Origin: Planctomycetaceae bacterium
Lineage (GTDB): Bacteria > Planctomycetota > Planctomycetia > Pirellulales > Lacipirellulaceae
Length of the DNA: 20,878 nucleotides
Direction of reading: 5' to 3'
Assembly: GCA_002713555.1 (NCBI GenBank)
Contig: PATG01000039.1
Location: 18,853-39,730 of the forward strand
Shown: piece after piece, positions 1 to 6,254 of the stretch
How the letters are laid out: the number at the start of each line of letters is the position of its first letter
Position numbering within the stretch: the first letter of the stretch is position 1
Program-made: the position numbers and the translations under genes
Notes under the pieces: model-generated
Databases searched by the model: none
What the model was told of the DNA's origin: nothing
Seen by the model: the letters and a program-made list of their open reading frames with translations, nothing else

Positions 1-150
1 AAATTCCAGCCCTGCAGCTTCCACCACACTCCGAAAATGGGGATTGGTAACAATCGAAACCTGGTGCCCTCGACCGCGTAACGCCTGGCCCAAACCGACG
101 ACAGGATAGACATCGCCGTAACTTCCTAGAGCTGTCATCAAAAAATGCAT
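1..150 (-). CDS. Glycosyltransferase, GT1/MGT-like (5' end only, truncated by window edge)
   Basis: Only the first 50 codons are present; the gene continues beyond base 1. The N-terminus reads MHFLMTALGSYGDVYPVVGL, followed by a predicted helix and ALRGRGHQVSIVTN. This GS-x-GDV-x-P pattern right at the start is the first Rossmann strand and loop of GT1-type transferases (UDP-glucosyl/glucuronosyl and sterol glucosyltransferase relatives), which move a sugar from a nucleotide donor to a lipid or small acceptor. The start at 150 is supported by an AGGA ribosome-binding site at 157-160; an in-frame ATG four codons later (138-136) is a weaker alternative because it would cut into the first strand. 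The acceptor cannot be judged because the specificity-determining half lies outside. A strong inverted repeat (184-223) sits 34 nt upstream of the start. Confidence 0.75.
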   Translation of the reverse strand, partial: MHFLMTALGSYGDVYPVVGLGQALRGRGHQVSIVTNPHFRSVVEAAGLEF

Positions 151-183
151 TTCACGTCCTCAAAGACACCTAGCTTGAAATCC

Positions 184-223
184 TCTTGTCAGATATTTGC
201 ATGCCAAGATTATCTCGACAAGA
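184..223. promoter_or_regulatory. Inverted repeat in the divergent glycosyltransferase / membrane-protein promoter region
   Basis: TCTTGTC-AGATA at 184-195 pairs with TATCT-C-GACAAGA at 211-223: 12 base pairs interrupted by one bulged C (216), with a 15-nt loop. It lies 34 nt upstream of the minus-strand glycosyltransferase start and about 120 nt before the plus-strand membrane gene. It could be an operator palindrome or a leader hairpin; no T-tract follows, so a terminator is unlikely. The rest of 151-346 shows no gene. Confidence 0.5.
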
Positions 224-346
224 CCTCTCCATCCGCGGATTGGTAATCCAGTCCCAGGAGACATTGCATGACCTTCCGGGGACGATCACAATGGGGATAG
301 CCCTTACCATTCGCAAATGTCCTTTCTCCATTGGACGACAACTCCT

Positions 347-1258
347 ATGACGGACAATCCCCCCACCAACGACCACGATTTCGAAGATCCCGGCGACGAG
401 TTGGAATTGGAGCCCATCGATCCGGAGATCCTGCAGCACGAACGTCAACGCATAAAACAAAAAATCCGTGACGTTGAAGATCGGGTTGATATCGACGAAT
501 TAATCACACCAGACGAGCCAACGGATCCCTTTACTTTCGACGATCTCAAAAGATTTCGATTTAGCATCCGTCACTTGTTGATTGCAACGGCCGTCTGTGC
601 ACTTTTGCTAACCATGTCTACTCAAATGGGATTATGCATGAGCCAATTTGTTGGTGGATGTGGGGCACTAGCCGTCGGTTGGTGGTTGGTGATTCATAAG
701 GAACGGCAGCAGGCACGAGCACGCCAACTGGTACGCGAGCAAATGAAGGCCCGCATTGCGGCCCAACGTGCAGCCGAAGATGGCAAGCCACTGGCAACAA
801 CCAGGCCCGATACGGATTCAGGCGATGCCTCTCAAAAAAGTGCGACTGCAGGCTTTTCGTTTTCATTTTCCATGCGACAGCTCGTGGGAACCTTCACCAT
901 TGTGGCCATTGCATTGGGTCTTGTCCAAGGATTTGGCGGTGCCGACAATGCCGCCTTGTTGCTTGGCTTTATCGCACTCCTGGGTTTAGCTGCACACGCA
1001 GCTGGATTTGATCCTCCCCCCGTCGTCGTTTTGGGTTGGTGGATGCTGCTGGTGCTCTACATCCTGATTGGATTATTTGCCGCCATTGCTAATTCTGACA
1101 GTAGTGCTTCCCAAACCCGAAAAAGTCGCCAGCTATGGTGCGCTGTGAATCTGACGTTGGATCCAGGCGTTGACATTTGCTTCGAGCACGTCCAGGGGAA
1201 CCGATCCACTGATGAGCACTGCATCATGAAAGCTGCGCACATTGAATCGGTTGCCTAG
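347..1258 (+). CDS. Planctomycete-type five-span membrane protein of unknown function
   Basis: No function recognised. From the ATG at 347 the protein has 303 residues: an acidic, charged N-terminus (1-65), membrane spans at about 73-90 and 101-117, a charged Arg/Gln-rich loop (118-150), a Ser/Thr/Asp-rich linker, then three more spans at about 182-197, 201-219 and 225-247. Two spans are each introduced by a similar short signature, RFSIRHLL (~71) and FSMRQLV (~174), so the protein looks like two halves built on one module; this signature precedes membrane segments in many planctomycete hypothetical proteins. An in-frame ATG at 317 would add 10 residues; 347 is preferred because it gives a typical hydrophilic N-terminus, though the ribosome-binding site is poor for both. 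The last 41 residues are antisense to the DUF885 gene and look unlike the rest, so the true C-terminus may be a recent extension. Confidence 0.6.
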   Translation: MTDNPPTNDHDFEDPGDELELEPIDPEILQHERQRIKQKIRDVEDRVDIDELITPDEPTDPFTFDDLKRFRFSIRHLLIATAVCALLLTMSTQMGLCMSQFVGGCGALAVGWWLVIHKERQQARARQLVREQMKARIAAQRAAEDGKPLATTRPDTDSGDASQKSATAGFSFSFSMRQLVGTFTIVAIALGLVQGFGGADNAALLLGFIALLGLAAHAAGFDPPPVVVLGWWMLLVLYILIGLFAAIANSDSSASQTRKSRQLWCAVNLTLDPGVDICFEHVQGNRSTDEHCIMKAAHIESVA

Positions 1259-2917
1259 CTGTTCTTCCGCATGAGCACGTAACGCGCGAATCTTCATCTC
1301 TCCAATTTTGTACCCCAATGCCTGTCCGGGCCAGCTAATGTATCGATCCACCTCGGCACGAATATTGTGAAGCGACAAGGAACTGTTGTCTCGCAAGTAT
1401 TCGATGGCCCGCTCACGCGTCCAACCAAAGTAATGGATACCCGTATCCACCACCAGGCGACAGGCCCGCCAAATCTCCATAGTCAATCGGCCAAAGTCGC
1501 TGTAGGGGTCCTGATAAAACCCCGCTTCTAGACCCAACCGTTCGGCATAGAGAGCCCAACCCTCGACATAGGCAGTAAAGCTGCTAAATCGCCTGAAGTG
1601 TGGCAAGTCTTCAATTTCTTGCTGGAGTGCCAATTGCAAATGATGACCCGGTACGGCCTCATGAAAAGATAGCGCTTCCACGGTGTAAAGTGGCCGACTC
1701 TTTAAGTTATACGTATTCATGTAGTAGAAGCCCGCACGTGTTCCGTCACCACTAGCGCGTTGATAATATGCTGAAGTCGTACGCGGAGCTACATAGTCGG
1801 GGATTTCTAACAAGCCGTAAGGCATGCGTGGCAAATGGCCAAATAACTCTGGCAATTTCCCATCCATTTGCTTAAGAACATAAGCAACTTCTTTTAGCAA
1901 TTCCTCTTCGCTGGTGGCGTAAAACTGCGGGTCTTCACGTAAATACTGGATAAATTCCGCAAATCCTCCTTCAAACTCAACGCGTTTGATAATCTCATCC
2001 ATTTCAGCACGAATGCGTTTCACTTCAGCCAATCCGATGTTATGAACTTCTTCAGGTGTAAGGTCCAAAGTGGTAAATTTCCGCACGCGATGTCTGTAAA
2101 AATCTCGTCCACCTGGAAAAGCCGAAGCGCCAATAGAGCCACGCGCCTGGGGCACATACTCTGATTCCATAAAATGTCGGAATTTGCGATAGCCGGGAAC
2201 CACACTATTCGAGATCGCGTCGCGAACAGCCGTCTGTAAACGCCGATGCTCCGACTCTGCTACTGTGGTCGGAAAATTTTGACACGGCTCGTACAGCAAA
2301 CTTTGCTCAGGTTTTTCAACGATTTGAGCCTCTATTGCCTCTTCCCAATCCTCAAGCACCAGCTCCGACAAGGTATGTCCCGTTGTCAAACCCTTCCGCA
2401 TGAGTTCCATATGCCCCAATACGTAGCGTTCAAATCCATTAAGCCGGGCAGCGTAATTTTCAAAATCCTTGACGGTAATCAGAGGTACTTTTTTCGCCAA
2501 CTCCGGAAAATCCAAATGGAAACCATCCCGATGCGTAATCGGAATCAGAAAAGCCTGAAACTTGTATTCCGCCAATTTTTCCTTGAGCAATCGCCTGGCA
2601 ATGGCGTAGTGGATTCTATCCTCTGCAGGCAGCATTTCTGGGTCCAAGTTATTCAGACGATCCAAATAGACTCGATCTATCTGATTACGTCGTGCACTAT
2701 CTGCCAGAGATACCTCGGCCAAACGATCATTAAAACGATGATCGCCAGTCGATGTAGCAAATAGTGGATTCTCTTGCATTCTGCTTTCCCACATTTCGTC
2801 AAGAAGAGCTTCGAAACGTTCTGCAACATTTTCAGCTGCAAAAAGTCCTGGGCTGACAATCAGAAGTGAAAATACAAGTAGTGGCGATAAACGTCCATTC
2901 CACTGAGGGTAATGCAT
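1133..2917 (-). CDS. DUF885 family protein, putative secreted zinc peptidase
   Basis: A 594-residue protein of full length for the DUF885 family. The N-terminus has a signal peptide: a hydrophobic run LLVFSLLIV ending in GLFAA at about residues 20-28, so export is expected. The family signature is clear: SFHEAVPGHHLQ with H419, E420, H425 and H426, then YVEGWALYAERLG with E452 and E459. This HE(x)4HH plus downstream EGWALYAE arrangement resembles a zinc site with a glutamate ligand, and members are commonly treated as metallopeptidases of unknown substrate; that activity is inference from the motif. The end, SVPLDVLEANVNAWI, is also family-typical, showing the reading frame is intact to its TAG at 1133. 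The ATG at 2917 has AGGGA about 10 nt upstream. The gene converges on and overlaps the membrane-protein gene by 126 bp. Confidence 0.85.
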   Translation of the reverse strand: MHYPQWNGRLSPLLVFSLLIVSPGLFAAENVAERFEALLDEMWESRMQENPLFATSTGDHRFNDRLAEVSLADSARRNQIDRVYLDRLNNLDPEMLPAEDRIHYAIARRLLKEKLAEYKFQAFLIPITHRDGFHLDFPELAKKVPLITVKDFENYAARLNGFERYVLGHMELMRKGLTTGHTLSELVLEDWEEAIEAQIVEKPEQSLLYEPCQNFPTTVAESEHRRLQTAVRDAISNSVVPGYRKFRHFMESEYVPQARGSIGASAFPGGRDFYRHRVRKFTTLDLTPEEVHNIGLAEVKRIRAEMDEIIKRVEFEGGFAEFIQYLREDPQFYATSEEELLKEVAYVLKQMDGKLPELFGHLPRMPYGLLEIPDYVAPRTTSAYYQRASGDGTRAGFYYMNTYNLKSRPLYTVEALSFHEAVPGHHLQLALQQEIEDLPHFRRFSSFTAYVEGWALYAERLGLEAGFYQDPYSDFGRLTMEIWRACRLVVDTGIHYFGWTRERAIEYLRDNSSLSLHNIRAEVDRYISWPGQALGYKIGEMKIRALRAHAEEQLGNRFNVRSFHDAVLISGSVPLDVLEANVNAWIQRQIHSAP

Positions 2918-3466
2918 GACGATGGGATCCCTGATCTCGGTTGGAAAATTGTTAGGATGTTACCAATTCCCGGAGATCTAATGAAGCCTCTGTGTTCCAA
3001 CGATCATGCCTGTTCCAAGGATTTTGGTTTTTAAAAACGGCATCTCCACCTGGCAGTTCCTTTTCTAAGAGCCCTGCAATTCGCGCAACCCAACCCTCCT
3101 ACCTCATGAATTTTCCAATAGGGAGGATTGCAGAACGCTGTTATGCATCCTGGGCAACCCGTAGCGGCATGCACCAATGGACTGGGGCAACTACCTATCA
3201 AGGGACGATACCCTATGAATAATAAAGGCCGGCACCCCAACAAATGTTCTTCCGCACCAATCTCCCATAACTTGCTGCAGGAAATTCTTGCTTGAATGCA
3301 AGTAGCAAGCAAAGGGGGAAAGCGACAAGGATCATATTCTTTCCACTCCCTGGTCAAGTCACGAATCACTTTCAATCCGTGGATCCTCCGATGAGCATGC
3401 ACTTAACCCACTGCCTGATGACAATAGTCTTTCTGTCCATTTGGGTTTTTGCTGGCCAAATCGTTA
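2918..3466. other. 549-bp gap between kinase and DUF885 genes; no convincing gene
   Basis: Two plus-strand and one minus-strand open frames of 64-123 codons cross this stretch, but none has a ribosome-binding site, a recognisable motif or a plausible composition. It must hold the DUF885 promoter (reading leftwards) and the kinase 3' end. It contains an inverted repeat at 3074-3133 and a small hairpin at 3287-3309 (CTTGCT / AGCAAG, 11-nt loop). Confidence 0.6.
3074..3133. repeat. Compound inverted repeat in intergenic region
   Basis: CTGCAAT (3074-3080) is perfectly complementary to ATTGCAG (3127-3133), and directly inside it CCTCC (3095-3099) pairs with GGAGG (3122-3126), with TA/TA beyond a one-base bulge. 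An alternative register pairs CAACCCTCCTA (3091-3101) with 3119-3130. The symmetry fits a structured RNA or a protein-binding palindrome; no T-tract follows on either strand. Confidence 0.4.
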
Positions 3467-4984
3467 TTAGCGGCTGCGAGTCGTAGCAGACAGACGTTCT
3501 AGCGAAGACTGCAAACTCTCGTAGATCTGACTTTCAGTGCGGCGCAGTACTTGGTGCATACTAGCATCCAATTGCTCATAGGCTAATAAAGCTTCTGCTT
3601 TGTCCCCCAATTGCTCATTGGCAATGCATAAACTAGCTGAAATAAAAGCACGCAAGGACACATCTTTGGTCACGACTTGCTTCTCCAGATTTTGAAGCTC
3701 CTGTTTCGCTTTTTCGGCCTCGCTTAGAACAAGCAAATAGCAACGGATTAAACCCTTACGGGCAACCTGTTTCCAAAAGTGCTCGACCCCTTCGTACTCC
3801 ACTGCAGCCAGCCAGGCTGCTTCATTGTCTATCGAACGCGCGTAAAAAAGCTGTGCTTCAATCGATGGCTTGATCGGTACGTCACGTGAAGAAGAACCCT
3901 CCAGAATAAAATCAGATCTCGTCACCACACCAAACATGACGCCCAGCAAGAGTGCGATCGATAGTCCAATGGCTAACCTCATCCAATTCCTGCGAGGCAA
4001 CTGAAGTCGATTGGCTGCCTGCATAAGTTCGCCCAACTTCTCTTGTTTGGGATTGGTCTTGGAATCGATAGCAATCCATTCTTCCAGAGACCAGTTCCCT
4101 GGCCCTTCAGACCAGCCCGCCTGTTCAGCTTCGCCGGCCAGCTTACGCAATTCGGCTAATAACTTACTGGGACTTGCAGGCCTTTGATCGGGCTGCTTGG
4201 AAAACATTTGGTGCACCAGACGGGCCAATCCACTTGGCACATCTTCACGAATATTTTCAAGTGGCTTGGGCACACTATTAAGATGCTGAACAGCAATTGC
4301 CAGTGCCGTATCTCCTGTAAAAGGTGGCAATCCCGTCAATAAGTGATAACTGGTAACACCCAACGAATAGATATCACTACGAACGTCGACCTCCCGTCCT
4401 TCAATCTGTTCAGGGCTCATGTAGAGCGGGGTTCCCATCGCCACACCGACTTGTGTGAGAGTTTTCGTATTGCTGCTTAGCATTCGCGCCAAACCAAAAT
4501 CAGCAACTTTCACTTCGCCAGAATGGCTGAATAAAATGTTCTCGGGCTTGATATCACGATGCACGATACCAAGCTCATCGGCTTTGCAGAGCGCGGATAC
4601 CACCTGACGAAGAATATCGAGTACCAGACCAGGTTCAAAAGCTCCCTGACTTTGCATCACCTGGGACAGGTTCTTGCCTGGAACATATTCCTGAGCAATA
4701 AAATGCACACCAGAAACTTCTCCCACCTCATAGATCTGTACAATATTGGAATGCACAAGCGCTGCTGCAGAACGCGCCTCATTTTGAAAACGGAGCACGT
4801 AGTTGCCATCATTGGCTAATTGAGAATGCAAAATCTTGAGTGCTACCTGACGGCCCAGCGAAAGTTGCTCAGCAAGATAAACTTCGGCCATACCCCCAAC
4901 ACCAAGACTCCTCAGCACACGATAATCGCCTATCTCTAGTCCGGTCATGTTCTGGGAGGGAATTGAAGGCTGCTGTTCACTCAT
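3467..4984 (-). CDS. Membrane-anchored Ser/Thr protein kinase (PknB-like)
   Basis: Cytoplasmic Hanks-type kinase followed by one membrane span. Counting from the upstream GTG at 4993 (subtract 3 for the ATG): glycine loop GVGGMAEV 31-38, ATP lysine in ALKIL (K53), helix-C glutamate E72, catalytic loop HRDIKPEN 145-152, DFG 165-167, and SPE (193-195) in place of APE. All catalytic residues are present, so it should be active. A hydrophobic span at about 339-358 separates it from a 150-residue C-terminal part with helical, TPR-like spacing that may sense or scaffold in the periplasm. The ATG at 4984 is preferred: AGGTGA sits about 5 nt upstream, while the GTG at 4993 overlaps the metF stop as GTGA. 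Either way the gene is tightly coupled to metF upstream. Its substrates cannot be inferred. Confidence 0.9.
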   Translation of the reverse strand: MSEQQPSIPSQNMTGLEIGDYRVLRSLGVGGMAEVYLAEQLSLGRQVALKILHSQLANDGNYVLRFQNEARSAAALVHSNIVQIYEVGEVSGVHFIAQEYVPGKNLSQVMQSQGAFEPGLVLDILRQVVSALCKADELGIVHRDIKPENILFSHSGEVKVADFGLARMLSSNTKTLTQVGVAMGTPLYMSPEQIEGREVDVRSDIYSLGVTSYHLLTGLPPFTGDTALAIAVQHLNSVPKPLENIREDVPSGLARLVHQMFSKQPDQRPASPSKLLAELRKLAGEAEQAGWSEGPGNWSLEEWIAIDSKTNPKQEKLGELMQAANRLQLPRRNWMRLAIGLSIALLLGVMFGVVTRSDFILEGSSSRDVPIKPSIEAQLFYARSIDNEAAWLAAVEYEGVEHFWKQVARKGLIRCYLLVLSEAEKAKQELQNLEKQVVTKDVSLRAFISASLCIANEQLGDKAEALLAYEQLDASMHQVLRRTESQIYESLQSSLERLSATTRSR

Positions 4985-4989
4985 CAATT

Positions 4990-5862
4990 TCACCTAGGCC
5001 AATGGACTGAGCGAAGCACCTGATCCGTTGCCTCGGATTTATTCAACACATAAAAATGCAAACCTGCGACGCCCGCTTCCAGCAGCTCGCTCGTTTGGCG
5101 TGTGGCGAATTCTACCCCAATATTAAACTGTCCTTGCGGATCGTCTGCGTGTTGATGCAACTGCTCAACCAGAGTTTTTGGCATTTTTGCTCCGCAGAGA
5201 GTCGCAAGGCGTTGGATCTGTGCACCATTGGTGATAGGCAATAACCCTGGCACAATCGGCACGTGAATGCCAATTTGCTCACAGCGATCACAGAAATCAA
5301 AAAAGTCGCGATTGTCAAAAAACAATTGGGTAATGATAGCATCTGCACCCGCATCAACTTTACGTTTCAGGTTCACCAGGTCCGCCTCAGGGCTAGGTGC
5401 TTCCTGATGGGTTTCTGGATAGCCACCAACGGCAATTCCCATCGCCGGGAATTGTTGGCGAATAAACTCCACCAGCTCATTGGCATACCCAAACCCTCCC
5501 CTGGGGGCCACAAATTCTGTTTCGCCCTGAGGAGGGTCACCGCGGAGAGCAACCACGTTCTCAACACCCTGATCCTGCGCTCGCTGGAGATAAGCACCCA
5601 ACTGCTCTGCAGTGAGCCCAACACAAGTCAAGTGCGTGGCCACGGGCAATTGGTAACGCTCTCTTACCTTGGTGATAACCTCCAGAGTTTTATCTTGCGT
5701 TGAACCGCCTGCTCCGTAAGTGCAAGTAATGTAGCTTGGCTTATAAGCAACAAAACGCTCGACATGACAAAATAAATTTGTCATACCTGACTCGGTTTTT
5801 GGTGGAAATAGCTCGAAAGAAAGCCCGAACTTCTTAGAACCGTAGGCTTGGGCTAAAGTCAT
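4990..5862 (-). CDS. metF: Methylenetetrahydrofolate reductase
   Basis: FAD enzyme that reduces 5,10-methylenetetrahydrofolate to 5-methyltetrahydrofolate, the methyl donor for methionine synthesis. At 290 residues it has the length of bacterial MetF without the eukaryotic regulatory domain. Landmarks: SFELFPPK with the catalytic-type glutamate E17, TYGAGGST at 48-55, ATHLTCVG at 75-82, ALRGDPP at 105-111 with the conserved aspartate D109, GGYPETH at 146-152 and ITQLFFD with Q179. The whole (beta/alpha)8 barrel is represented. The ATG at 5862 is the only start that keeps the N-terminal strand; its leader has only a weak GAGAAG about 13 nt upstream. It is the first gene of a likely metF-kinase unit. 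No methionine-synthesis partner gene is seen in the window. Confidence 0.96.
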   Translation of the reverse strand: MTLAQAYGSKKFGLSFELFPPKTESGMTNLFCHVERFVAYKPSYITCTYGAGGSTQDKTLEVITKVRERYQLPVATHLTCVGLTAEQLGAYLQRAQDQGVENVVALRGDPPQGETEFVAPRGGFGYANELVEFIRQQFPAMGIAVGGYPETHQEAPSPEADLVNLKRKVDAGADAIITQLFFDNRDFFDFCDRCEQIGIHVPIVPGLLPITNGAQIQRLATLCGAKMPKTLVEQLHQHADDPQGQFNIGVEFATRQTSELLEAGVAGLHFYVLNKSEATDQVLRSVHWPR

Positions 5863-6254
5863 TTATTGTTTTTCTTCTCAAGGTCTGGGATAGATGCTGT
5901 CATTTTCGACAACTGTGAGGGAGAGGTCTCATCTGAACATCGACCTCAGGTAGCAATTTCCACTCTAAGTGCTGCCGTCTGGTTTCGCAATAAAGGTCAT
6001 ATCGTTGAAGTTGGCAAAATGGGGGAATTGCGACCTATCTTATTCAGCTACCACTGTAGCCATTAGATTCCGCATCGCAAATTACCCCAATTCCGCCTAT
6101 AATTCGCCTTTCATGGACACGAGCCTACCCGGTGGTCTTACCAAGAAAAGAATAAACTCCGGGTTCTACAAATATTGAAACGGCAGTACTCTGGGCCCCC
6201 ACAATTCTCTGGCGCCTATCTCTGCCGTGCGTAATATACAAAGGAAGTACTATC
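5863..6254. promoter_or_regulatory. Divergent metF / glgP intergenic region
   Basis: 392 bp without a convincing gene; the 66- and 69-codon plus-strand frames here lack motifs and ribosome-binding sites. On the glgP side a TATAAT at 6099-6104 could be a -10 element, though no good TTGACA lies 17 nt upstream. On the metF side there is only a chance-level inverted repeat, GAGGTC (5923-5928) with GACCTC (5942-5947). I saw no SAM-I (S-box) or SAH riboswitch core ahead of metF. Confidence 0.4.
6180..6228 (+). promoter_or_regulatory. Leader hairpin upstream of the alpha-glucan phosphorylase gene
   Basis: ACGGCAG (6180-6186) is perfectly complementary to CTGCCGT (6222-6228); inside, TGGGC and GCCTA can add five pairs with one wobble. 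It ends 12 nt before the AAGGAAG ribosome-binding site (6241-6247). A self-complementary AGTACT occurs both in the 5' arm edge (6185-6190) and overlapping the ribosome-binding region (6246-6251), so an alternative pairing could mask translation initiation. Its size is only modestly above chance for such a region. Confidence 0.35.

Noticed and set aside
2246..2764. 172-codon plus-strand frame
   Set aside because: It lies wholly antisense within the DUF885 gene, whose frame carries the conserved motifs.
2992..3486. Small plus- and minus-strand open frames in the kinase-DUF885 gap
   Set aside because: No ribosome-binding sites, no recognisable motifs, unlikely residue composition.
5863..6060. 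Possible SAM or SAH riboswitch ahead of metF
   Set aside because: None of the conserved cores of SAM-I or SAH riboswitches could be recognised; only a chance-level 6-bp inverted repeat is present.
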